Source: Toxotes chatareus (Eukaryota > Chordata > Actinopteri > Toxotidae). Taken from it: a stretch of 64,000 bases of DNA. Below are positions 25,409 through 35,680 of this stretch, in pieces; position 1 is the first letter of the stretch, and every line of letters starts with the position of its first letter. The notes under the pieces were generated by a model that was given only the letters and a program-made list of their open reading frames with translations, did no database searches and was not told where the DNA came from. The stretch lies in NCBI GenBank assembly GCA_016801885.1, contig CM028901.1:7931283-7995282 (forward strand), read 5' to 3'. Made by a program: the position numbers and the translations under genes.

Positions 25409-25760
25409 CTCCTAACTTTTGCAGAACTTCTCTCGTCTCCTCCTTTATTCTTTTTTTTTAAACGTCGGGTATCGCTTTCTCCCGTGAAACTTCCGATGTG
25501 CGTCTCCTTTCCGTCCGTGCGTCACATTCCTGAGATCGGGCAAGAACTCCACCCAAGGCCCCCGGTGTGCAACCTCCACTGCCAGCCGGCGAAGACAGGC
25601 GAGACCAAGCAACTCCTACTCCAGGGCCCCGGGCCGAGCGCTTCATTCAGCGGTGTGCGAACCTCCGGTGCCGCCACCACTATGGAACAGAGGAGCGCGG
25701 TGAATGAGGAAGAAGCGGGGCGACTCCTGTAAGGCAGGGCTTTCCCACCGGCGAGACTCC
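25409..25760 (-). promoter_or_regulatory. CpG-rich block: candidate fam83h promoter and 5' non-coding exon
   Basis: Sharp rise in CpG relative to flanks. On the minus strand a purine-rich transcript segment ends in GGAG followed by a GTACGAAG donor (exon end 25409), and the next minus-strand acceptor in the right place is the fam83h leader acceptor at 20174. On the plus strand the same block has an ATG in strong Kozak context at 25682 (a 16-codon frame) with a GTAAGG donor-like word at 25729. The block could therefore be a bidirectional promoter. Exon boundaries and transcription start are inferred. Confidence 0.4.
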
Positions 25761-27939
25761 TCCCAAACCCGTTGATCACTGGGAACACAAGACCATTGGA
25801 AGTTGACTCCCAGTGGCATATTTCAAAAGTGCTGGCCTCAGTGACAGGGCTACTAACTGTTGTTTCATAAAGCCTTTGTGAAACAGGGGAGGACGTTTCT
25901 CCAAACTTTACCCAAAAGTTTTTCTCTTGGACGTGTCAGTTTGGACGAAGACACAACTTTGTCCAAAGAAGTCTTGTTGTACTGACTCTTCACACTGTTC
26001 TGTCATTGCACGTTTTTGTTTTTTGGTCTTGTCTTTTGCACTGTCTTGCCTTGGCAACTTACATGATCTTTTTTTTAATCTTATGTTGAATGGGGTGCAC
26101 CTCCCCTGAAAAACAAAATGTCATCCTCACTGTTTCCTTGTATATGGACTTGTTGGCCATAAGTAATCTGGAGTCTCCTGTCCCTGAACGATTAGCAATG
26201 TCTGGCACCACTTTAAATTAAAGCTGCACTACATAATTCATAAAATAAGAAATAATAGAGTCTTCCACTTACAAATGCAGAGTGGAGTTCACATTCATTT
26301 AATTTCTGCTAACTTCAGATAGATACTAGTGAGTCATATATTTTCCATTATTCCATTAACGCAATTTGTACCTACCGTGGGCTCCCGGTCAGCAAAAGTT
26401 GCATAGGCTCTCTTTGAAGTAAAAATGGTTTCCTCTGTGATTATTTTCCTGTCTGAAACATTGTGTAAATGAGTGACACATTGTTTTTCTCCTTTGCAAA
26501 ACACTCATGCTGAATCAGCAGACTCCAACAGTTCCCTTTTCTGCAGCACTATATATGAACCCTCTGCAAAGCCATCCTCCCTGCTGCAGGCTGCACCGCT
26601 CGGGTCCTCCTCCCTGAATATGGGCTGGACTGGGGAAGCCCATTGCTAATGACCATGGAGACACAGTGCATGTCAAGTAGGTCCAGGGTCACTGTTTTTC
26701 TTGCATGACTCCATGCATGTATAGAAACTACTATTTGCAGGTGATACTGGATTTTGCAGATTGTTCTCACATTTGACCAAAAGACTAATGTCTATTTAAT
26801 ATGTAATCATCTTATTGATTGTGTAATATGAAGAAAATGACTTCATTCTCAATCCTTTACCTGTTTCACTCTCTCCTGTTGCCTCACTTACTTCTCTTTT
26901 TCACTCTCAATCTCCTTCTCTGTTGTTCACTTGCACACACATACGCCTGCAACTATGATGTGAGCACAAGGCGTAGTAGAGGTAATAAAGGTATCTACCA
27001 GTGTGTGTGCACTTTATTTGGGCCGTCCTTTGTCCTGAAACGTGTCTATCAGACAGAGCACACCTTGTTTCATGGCCCTCTGATAGTAACACGCACTTAT
27101 GAGTATGACTGTGTGTTCAGTCCTGCCACGAAGGGTGTGCCTCCTGTTTGAATGTCAGCCCGAGCACCCAGGTCATGTGGAGTTGTTATACGCACACGCT
27201 TTAGGAGCCATATTTACGAGGTCTCACTATGTGCGTTTACTCTTTTCTTGTTCATGCAAATGTGCAACTCTCAGTGTTACAGAGATACGAAACGATTGTT
27301 GAGTGTTTGCATACAGGTGAGAGAGTGTCATAAATAGACTATGACAGTGTGCAATGCAAAGAACATGAATATTTTGTCTGTGAAATGAAATTTAATTAAA
27401 TGAAGTATGAGAGCCAACCGAAAAATTTTGCTCACAAGAACAAGCTCTGATAACAAACATTGGCAGGTATAGAGACGCTGAAACACAGGGTGCGGTCGCT
27501 TCAAGGAATGTGCTCAAGGCATCTTACCACACCCAACCTCCTTCTCCCTCCCTCTCACTATATTCCCCCCCCCCCCCTCCCTCTCTCATACTGTTTTCCT
27601 GCCTCAGCCTCTCTCTCTCCCTCCTCCTCCCTTTCTGAGGCACCTGGCAGCCATTGAACAGGTATACAGGTCCAGGCAGAGTCTGGGCAGCAGCTAAATC
27701 CTGGCCTGCACCTCAGCATGCCTGGCTGAGGAGTCTGTCTTTTCGGGGCCTATTTGAATTCAAACAAGCTTTATTGACATGGCTGTCAGAGTTCATTGTT
27801 GATAGAGTAGATGCACACATGTAGAGCACAAACTGTGGAGATATGCAGAAAACATAAAGTGAACTAAGGTTTTGGGCATCCAGAAAAGCCTCAGTGCTCC
27901 TTGTCAGATTCACCAAGTGTGTGTAACTCTACTGGACGA

Positions 27940-28125
27940 ATGAACACCATTTTCCTAAAATACATTTCCTCATTTGGTGTTTTGATGCTGGTGGTGTAGG
28001 GCACTATTTAACAGTGGTCCAGAATCTCCTGCAAGTGTTCATTTGGGTTGAGTTCTGGAGACTGCAAAGGCCCTGTCATTTTCATACTCATCAAACAATC
28101 CAGTGACCCCTCAGTGTTGTAGAAA
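27940..28125 (-). mobile_element. Degenerate Tc1/mariner transposase fragment
   Basis: On the minus strand the DNA translates to a fragment ending LQSPELNPNEHLQEILDHC. It aligns with the C-terminal catalytic block of fish Tc1-like transposases (SPDLNPIEHLWEIL). The Glu of NPNEH corresponds to the third acidic residue of the DD34E triad. Upstream the copy shifts frame and lacks several residues, and no terminal inverted repeats are visible, so it is a dead relic. It does not appear to affect a neighbouring gene. Confidence 0.7.
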
Positions 28126-30510
28126 TGTAATACAAAGAGGTTACTCTGTGAGTGTGCTCTGGTCTTGTGTCTGCATCTCTGTGGCCCTGTGAGCCTTCCC
28201 AGCATGCTTTTCTCACGCTGTAATGTCACACCTGAGTATAAGGTGACTCTCTGGAGCCCGGGGTTTTTAGGTCATCTTTACACCACTGTGCCAGGGAGGA
28301 AAAGTGCGCACACATCTCCAGTTTAACACTATACAGTAGTTGGATGGCTAGGTATGTTTTGTTTTTTTTGTTTTTTTGTTTTTGTTTTGTGTGTGCACAG
28401 AGTCTCACGCTGATGAGACGACACTACATTCTCATTACCACCCACCTTATAATGATATTTCATTTCTCCTAAAGTTTCTACAGTCTGCATCGTGCACAGC
28501 CATTTTTTTCCACTACAAGAGACTAAAACATGATCCTTAAAGAGTAAAACAGTACTGTTATATGAGAATGTGTGTGTAACTAAGACCTGATTACATAATT
28601 GCAATTATGTTGTCAGAAGAGATAACACTTAATCTCTGTCAAGTACTTCTAAATGAGATTTGTCTTATGAGCCTGACAAACCTGCATGTTTGTGTTATCA
28701 AAGGTGTGTGTATGTTACTTTCTGCTTTGACCAGACGTCCACAGTATTTAGTGCTGGGTGGAGCATCATAATGAACCGTAAACAGCTCAGATAGAAGGAA
28801 AGTCCCCACAGTGCGTTCAAGGTTTTCCATTTACGATGTCACTGCATACCTGTGACAGGTGTTGTCATTTTTAATCTAGTATTACCACTATTGAAATGAC
28901 AGTAATGATTATTCAGGAGACACCATGCACAGCTTTACAGACAGGAAACAAGTCTGAGTTAACAAGGGTCTGATTATCACCATCATGCTGCAACTGGCAT
29001 GAATTATTGTTGTTATGACCATTAATTAATAATAACTGAAATAACAAATTCAATTGCACAGGAAGTAATTTTTAGAGTTTAAGAAAACTTTTCATTTATA
29101 CAACTGATTCTTTTTAAAATATGTTTATAAGAAATCCTCAATTTAGAATTACAGGTTGTCACACCCTACAGGCTGGTCTTTACCGTGGACAAGAGCTTTA
29201 TATTGAACTTCACCAGACTTCACCAGGATGTCTGCACTTGAGGAGCTCAGCTAACACTCCGGGCTCTTAGAGGAAGTTCAGATGTCAGTAATGGTTGAAA
29301 ACATGCATCCTCCTTTGGTAATTACAGATTCCCTAAAACAGGTTTAGGCGTGAAAAGCACTTTAGAGATACAAAAAGAGAAGAAAGCAGGAGATCAGAAA
29401 GTGTTTTACCCTCTTTCAAAGGAGCAAGGTGACCCGACAACTTGTTTACTCCAACAACTCACAGGGTTTAAGTTTCCAAGACTGTCGCATGCGGGCTGCA
29501 AGAAAGAACTGCAGATGAGATGAACAGGTGGACAGGACTGATAGAGGCATAAACATGCAGCAATGCACTGATTTATATCAGCGACTGAACAGAACTGGTG
29601 AACAAAGCACTTAAAACTCAGCCTGATGGGGGCAGATGTTCTAGACAGCTGCAACCAAGTGAAACAGAGTGTGTTTTAAAATTCTGGGCAGGATACATCT
29701 TTATTCTTTCCAAACAAATCCTGTTTGTATACACCCAGTTGCCAGGACACCAAGATAAAATTAATCCATTATAATCCAACACTCCTTAAATAAATCCTAC
29801 CCTTACGGAAGTCATAGTGTTCGGTTTTGTTGTTCTAAGACAGGTGTTGATTCAACTGAAAGGAGGGCCTAGTTTGCAGTTGAATACTTACAGGTGTTTT
29901 GAATATCTTGCCCACCCCATTCATATCAGTGAGAGTGGACTAACTGTTGGACACACGTCTCTGTATAAGAAAATACAGTTCAGCAGCACAATATACTGCA
30001 ATGTGTCTGCAGTTCTCTTTTGGGTAGCTGGTTGAGCCACAGGTGCTTTATTATCACTTACGCTATTATAACCTTTAATATTTAATATTATTCACATTTT
30101 TCCTGACATGACGTAATTGGTCATCTGGGCTATAGGGCTAAATTAAAGATCACATTTTCTTTACCTGCGTACGGTTGAGCTCTTACATGACTTCGCCTAT
30201 AGTGAAAGGTGAAAACTCGTGCAACAGCTGTGCAGTTGTGAAAGTAACTGGCAAAACCAATGTGTCTGGGCAGACGTGTTTCTGATAAAACTCATCAGGA
30301 TGACCCTGACCCCTGGCAGTAGTTCTCCAGTTTTCAGCTCTCAGGCATTAAAAGTATATTTATCAGAAATGGAAACTTGTTCCGGTCGTCCTGCCTCCGT
30401 CCTATCACAGTTTCCACTGTGCACCAAAAACGCCTCCCTTGTGTTCAGCTGCACTTCAATTATCTCCAATTCAGCGACTGGTCTGTGTGAAAACAAAAAG
30501 CTGTCTTATA

Positions 30511-30524
30511 CTGCCCCCTACTGG
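30511..30524 (-). promoter_or_regulatory. CTCF consensus motif
   Basis: The plus-strand bases ctgccccctactgg read CCAGTAGGGGGCAG on the minus strand, matching CCASYAGRKGGCRS at all 14 positions. It lies between fam83h and the interferon-type promoter of the RTP-like gene. Confidence 0.55.
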
Positions 30525-30898
30525 ACTGAACCACAATGGACTGGAGCCTGTTCACAGCTGAGACGTAATAACTTGCGTCACATTTACAATGAAATGAAAC
30601 GAGAAAGAATCAGTCAATACAGAGCAGAGACAGAGTCCATCACGTTATCACACAAGACTGGGGGAGCAGAACAATTTAAAAACAAAATGATTGGAAGTTA
30701 AATTTTATTTAAGGATACATTCAGTTATATTTTTGACTTGTTACATTTTCCTGGCTTTTGCAGGTTAAGGGGATTTCATACATGATGCAGTACCTGCTTA
30801 ACTTAGTCTCTGACACAGTAATTATCAGTAGCCACATGTTTCCCTCGTGATGTTGCGTCTGCTTTGCACCTCACAGTGCACAGTGGACTGAGGAGATG

Positions 30899-30910
30899 GA
30901 AAGCGAAACT
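30899..30910 (+). promoter_or_regulatory. Interferon-stimulated response element 1
   Basis: GAAAGCGAAACT fits the ISRE/IRF consensus GAAANNGAAACT exactly. It lies 132 bp before the RTP-like start codon. Confidence 0.75.
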
Positions 30911-30919
30911 GTGATGTTA

Positions 30920-30931
30920 AGTTTCGTTTTC
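30920..30931 (-). promoter_or_regulatory. Interferon-stimulated response element 2, inverted
   Basis: AGTTTCGTTTTC on the plus strand reads GAAAACGAAACT on the minus strand, again an exact GAAANNGAAACT match. It is separated from element 1 by 9 bases, in opposite orientation. Confidence 0.75.
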
Positions 30932-30950
30932 CAGAGTATCAGCTGTTGAG

Positions 30951-30963
30951 CGATAATAAATAG
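30951..30963 (+). promoter_or_regulatory. TATA-like element of the RTP-like gene
   Basis: The sequence gataataaatag lies about 20 bases after the second ISRE and about 80 bases before the ATG. It is a plausible though non-consensus TATA box placing transcription start near 30985. Confidence 0.4.
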
Positions 30964-31041
30964 AGAGGCTGTCTGCAGGGCAACATTCAGCGCTTCACCT
31001 CGTCTACCAGAAGCTCTTCAAATACCCGACCATCCAGCACC

Positions 31042-31080
31042 ATGAGCAGATCCACGGGTAATGCATCATTAATATTGTTG

Positions 31081-31127
<47 letters not shown>

Positions 31128-32567
31128 TTCGTAGTGCGTTAAAACTGCATGCTTTATAGATTGGTGCGACGCAACAATTGTTTTGGACATTTGACGCCAT
31201 TGCTGCAACGTTTATTATCGGCTATGTTTACATTACAGCCTCTCTTACATTTTCATGTTATGTTAATTTTGAGATTTTGAATCAAAAAGATGGAAAAAAA
31301 AAGGTGTGGCACTAATTTCCAAAAGGCAGACCTATCAAAAGCATTAGTTTTTGTTTTGTTTTGAAGCTTTCTTTGAGTTCCTTCTACATTATGAGACTTT
31401 GTTTGGTCTTGAGAGCAGTGTGTCTTATTTTTTGTTTGTTGTTCAGTAACACAGAGATGCATATTTAATTATGTTTTTCTGTGTTTTTTTCCCCTTCACA
31501 CTTGTGTAGACTGGACTCCTTCCCTATGGCTGGATACCTTTGATGAGTTGCTGTATGATGACAACGAACTGGACTATGGAGACCCGTGGTCTCTCAACTT
31601 TAACTACAGTCAGACAGACACAGTCACCAAGGAGGAGAGGAAGAAAGGCTGGAAGATCTATAGCCACTGTGCCTATGGAAAGTATGTATCTTATATATAA
31701 TATATATATATATAAGATCTGCATCTTTATTATCTATATTCTCAGAATATCAAGATATATAACTTTAAACTATATACAATAATAGTTATTCAGGTCAAAG
31801 AAGATAAAATAACAGGCTTTTCTGTTTTTCAAACAACAGTAACAATCGTGGCTAAATACAGCTTTCTAAGGCTCCGCCTCAAGCTTTTTGCAGTTTCATG
31901 CCATGTCGTATGATGAAATGAGTGTGCCATAGCGAGCAGGTTTTGTGCAATAATAAAACAATGTCATTCTGTGGAAAAACTGCACCCTGGATAAAGTGGG
32001 CAACCACACCAGTCATCCTGCCTTACAACCAAACAGAAGAGCACAGGATGTGACTTGAGCAACACATTTATGGGAGGGTTGATTGTTTTCAAATGAAATG
32101 GCAGTTCAAAAATTCTGAAATGTAACTTCAGAAACATTCATGGGCTGAAGGGATCACTGTAGACCTCAGAAAACCTTTCTGCCTGTGTCTCTCAATGTAC
32201 TATCTCTTCATTTCCCCCCAGCTTCCAATGCGCATCCTGCTCCAAGACCTGGCCCTCAGCACGGGTGGTGGTGTTGTTCCGTTACCGGCTGCTGAGGAGC
32301 CGGGGGACAGTGATCATGAGGCCCTTTGGCCAGGCCTGCCGCCGTTGCCAAGACGATGAGTTTGATCTCCCTGGTTTTGCCAAGAAAGAGGTGGAGCAGG
32401 CTTTGCTCAGGCTGTTTTCCAAAATCCGGAAGAATTGCTACGGTGAGGAGGACGATGATGATGATGGTGGCTCATCAGCCTGCTCTACCAAAGTGTGGAC
32501 CAAACCCCATGAGAAGTCCCTGTGTGAAGCCTGCATTATGGGCATTTGCTGTCAGGATGATGACTAG
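31042..32567 (+). CDS. Receptor-transporting protein-like, 3CxxC zinc-finger protein
   Basis: Three coding exons, 31042-31057, 31510-31681 and 32222-32567, join in frame to 177 aa. The zf-3CxxC domain is recognised by WxxYSHCAYGNFQCASC near residues 53-69, PFGQACRRC (C102/C105) and LCEAC (C164/C167), giving three CxxC pairs plus H58/C59. Residues 1-50 are acidic and aromatic (LWLDTFDELL). An Asp/Glu run at about 137-144 sits just before the last zinc pair. Mammalian RTP1-4 help chemoreceptors reach the membrane, and RTP4 is an interferon-induced antiviral/RNA-binding protein (family knowledge). Unlike mammalian RTPs, this protein ends at GICCQDDD with no C-terminal membrane helix. The upstream ISRE pair suggests interferon control. 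Fish members are often called rtp3-like; I leave the symbol open. Confidence 0.85.
31074..31125. repeat. (TTG)n trinucleotide microsatellite
   Basis: About seventeen TTG units just inside intron 1 of the RTP-like gene. The polyglutamine frame on the opposite strand is an artefact of this repeat. Confidence 0.95.
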
Positions 32568-32571
32568 AAGT

Positions 32572-32618
<47 letters not shown>

Positions 32619-33940
32619 TGGTTGTGTGCTGGTTCCCTGAGAAGTTGACTAGTTATGTAATTATATAGGTTAATTGTGAGTTGTGACAGTGATGCACCAT
32701 CTGGACCAATATTAAGGGTTTATACAGAAAATATATCAGTTTGTATTTTTTTTATTTTGTGGTTGTTAATAAAATGTAAAGCCTGATTATTTTATGGATT
32801 TGTATATCAGTATGGTGAACTCTTGTACTTATATTCTATGTTATATTTCTTTATACTTCTACTCCGCAACATTTGAGAAGCAAATATTGTACTTTTTACT
32901 TCACTGCATTTATTTGATAGCTTTACTTTGCAGGTTAAGATTTCATATGTAAAACAAATGATCAGCTTTGTAAATATAAGGGAGTTATAGATTAATCTAC
33001 CCAAATAAAGATTATCTTCACCTTGGCCAGTTATAAAATATTAACAAGCCGGTTATATATTAAAACATCAATGTTAACAATCTAGTAATAAAATACAGTG
33101 ATCAAGGGTCACAACCCAAAGAGGTTGGGAATCAGTGTAAAAACATAGTTCAGGACTATGGAGTATTTTCACATTGTAGAATTGCTGCATTTACCCAGTT
33201 ACAGGATCTGAAACTGAAGAAACCAACAAATGAAATTAGCCCCTTACCATACGTCATACAGTTTTCCACTTTTATTTTAACGGAATAAGCTTTAAAATAA
33301 ATTTACATTATTCCATGCTATCTGTTAGTGTACACACACACACGTATATTCTGTTTCAGTTAACGCAAACTCTTAAGGTTTCCTGATGTTCATCATCAGT
33401 TGCCTCTTGTTAGGAGGTTAAATCCAACATAAACAATTTTTTTGTCTAACTCATCTGTCACTAAAATGCAGAAAGCAGTTGAGTTGTGCCAATTTGGAGG
33501 CCCAAAGTGTTCAAGATTGAGCAAATAATTCATTACACAAAAATCTGCCAGACAAAGTATACTTGAATGGTGGTGGGAAGAAAATGTGTCTCGCCCATGG
33601 ATGTATTATAACAGCTGGATATGGAGCGGTCAGTCAGCTTTGCTGCCAGTTTGTCCCAGTGACCGCTTGCGCCTGTCATAACGACACAAACTGAAATAGC
33701 TGTCTAACGAGCTAGGTGTATAACATAATAAATAAAATGTGACCTTTGAAAAATGTCATAAATTAAAAAAGATGTCTAAGGAGTGCATAAATCTAAAATG
33801 AATTAAAATTATATTTGACAAAATTCTTATAAAAACAAAAAATGCTGTTATTTGGTGATTAATATATTTGTATTTTCCAGTGGCATGATGATGCATGATT
33901 GATTTCATAAATAATTTTTTATGGATTCAATATTGACACT
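32568..33940. other. RTP-like 3'UTR and short intergenic spacer
   Basis: An AATAAA signal at 32768-32773 probably ends the RTP-like mRNA. The remainder up to the ankib1 promoter is AT-rich and shows no coding or RNA gene signal. Confidence 0.55.
32573..32617. repeat. (TG)n(AG)n compound microsatellite in the RTP-like 3'UTR
   Basis: A TG run passes directly into an AG run six bases after the stop codon. Confidence 0.95.
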
Positions 33941-33979
33941 TCGAGGTTTCATATATTCATAAACCAACCAGTGAATTCA

Positions 33980-34261
33980 GACCACCGACCAATCAGGTGA
34001 GAGCCTTCCGTGTGACAGTTGGTTCCGAGCGTGCGCAGTGATGTTTTCTCTTTGGCAGCAACAACAACATACTGAGGAGATATCCAGTCAGTCTCGCCCC
34101 TCCGCTCTGAGCAGCATCATCGTTGTCCCCGCCGGGTCCGGTGGCAGAGAGGATGGTCCAGTGGAAAAGCAGCCGAGGGTGCGAATGACAGTGATAAGAT
34201 AATGGCCCTCGATTTTCGGAGCTTTCCGAATGTGCGACTAGTGACCAAGTGAAACGACCGT
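33980..34261 (+). promoter_or_regulatory. ankib1 promoter and non-coding first exon
   Basis: A CCAAT box (accaatcagg, about 33988) precedes a CpG-rich block with a GTGCGCAG NRF1-like word near 34030. The block ends in a strong donor, CCGT|GTAAGT, with exon end 34261. The next acceptor in phase with an ATG is at 37556-37557, so this is most likely the 5' non-coding exon of ankib1. The transcription start is not determined. Confidence 0.6.
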
Positions 34262-34395
34262 GTAAGTAAAACGGCGGAGATTTGGTGTTGTCCTGCTGTA
34301 GGGTAGGTAGTTGAGGCTAACATAACGCGCTAACGTAAACCCGAAAGAGGGAGAGAGGCGGTTTGCTAGCTTCGGTAACGGCAGGGAGGCAGGCT

Positions 34396-34470
34396 GCTTT
34401 ACCTTGGGTGTTACCGTTTTCCCACGGCTGTGGCGGCGCCGTGGGAAAACGTTAACACCCAATGTAAAGC
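34396..34470. repeat. Near-perfect hairpin, 33-bp stem and 9-nt loop
   Basis: Left arm 34396-34428 and right arm 34438-34470 are reverse complements with two mismatches, separated by tgtggcggc. The arms run from gctttac at the outside to cccacggc at the loop. It lies in ankib1 intron 1, 135 bp after the first donor. It could be a replication template-switch product or a small hairpin RNA precursor. Confidence 0.9.
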
Positions 34471-35179
34471 GTTTTATCGGCGGCAATTCGGACAACGTAC
34501 GCCCAGCAGTCGCTTTCTAGTTGGGTTAGTAATTCACACACAGTGTCAGTGTGTTGAACAAAGGAGCTTTAACCGAGGGGCCGCATGGACAGAAACATGC
34601 AGAGAGAAGTCGGCTGCTGTTTGTTTTGTGCTCCATTTCATGCTGACACACTTCTTCGGGGATAACCACACGAGGTCTGACCTGAATATTTAGCTGATAC
34701 ACGGTGACCTAGCTAATTATGGTAAATGTCGGAGTGATTTTGAAGTAAGTTGCACTGTTCCTCACTATGCAGCTCTTGCCTGACTTCGACTCCCTCATAT
34801 AAGTTTTATGTGTCTTTTGACAACCTGACTTTGTCCTCCATCAGCTGATACAATGGCATGATCCACCCATACTTTTGGTTGAGCTGTTTGAGTTAATGTG
34901 TATCAGCTGACAGTAAGTTTTGATAACTCTAACTGGCTCTACGCTGAGTGTTTTTTGTTGACATGTTTCAATAATAATAGCAGAGTCGTAGCTGTAGATT
35001 TGACTTTTAAGGTGTTGGCAGCTAGGGTTGAAATGCTATGTTCTTGTTTGGATTTCTTTCAATAAAGTGTGCCATCAGTCATAGCTGAATGTAGCTAGAC
35101 AATGAGAACGTATCACAGAGTTGAGGTATCTATCAGTTTGATATTAATATCTTGGTATGACATATAGTGTCAGTCATAG

Positions 35180-35680
35180 GACAGCAACTAATGATTGCTT
35201 TCAACTTTAAAAAAAAAAAATAAAAAAATCATTCAGTCAGTTCAGTCATTTATCAAACAAAACTGCCAAACAGTCTCAGGTTACATCTCCTCCAGAGTGT
35301 TGCTTTGCTGGTTTGCAAAGCAAAGCATGTTTTAGATCCCCGATCAGGCAGAACAGGATTTTTTTTTTTTTAGGACATTTTCTTACGCTTCAGGAGGTTG
35401 TGATGGGCATTTTCCCACAATTTTCTGCCATTTTATTGACAAAAGAATTAATTGATTATTTGAGAAGATAATTGCTAGATGTATTACTAATGAAAATCAA
35501 TATTAGTTGCAGCCCCAATCTGACTTCTTGTTTAGAAAACAGTGAAGTTGGCCTGACACATTTCCCCAGTCATTTGGTGATGTTAAATATCTTGTTTTGT
35601 TTTACCAATATTTACAGTGGTGCTAAACAGAGTAAAGCGGATTGTTTGGTGTTTTTGCTTGAAAAATGACAAGATTTCCA
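35180..35680. repeat. Second diverged copy of the percomorph interspersed repeat
   Basis: Words shared with the family and partly with the copy near 21.6 kb: ttctgccattttattgacaa, ttaattgattatttgagaag, attagttgcagcccc and gtttttgcttgaaaaatgac. An unrelated stretch and poly(T) interrupt it, so boundaries are approximate. Confidence 0.55.

Larger units (their letters stand above)
25761..30880. other. Gene-poor intergenic interval between fam83h and the RTP-like gene
   Basis: No multi-exon coding pattern on either strand. It holds a C-run/polypyrimidine stretch at about 27566-27640, a degenerate Tc1 transposase fragment at about 27940-28125, and a CTCF-type motif at 30511-30524. A 160-codon frame at 30219-30701 has no recognisable domain and is judged chance. 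Confidence 0.5.

Noticed and set aside
30987..31208. Minus-strand frame with a polyglutamine run
   Set aside because: It is the translation of the (TTG)n microsatellite in intron 1 of the RTP-like gene; no splice or start support.
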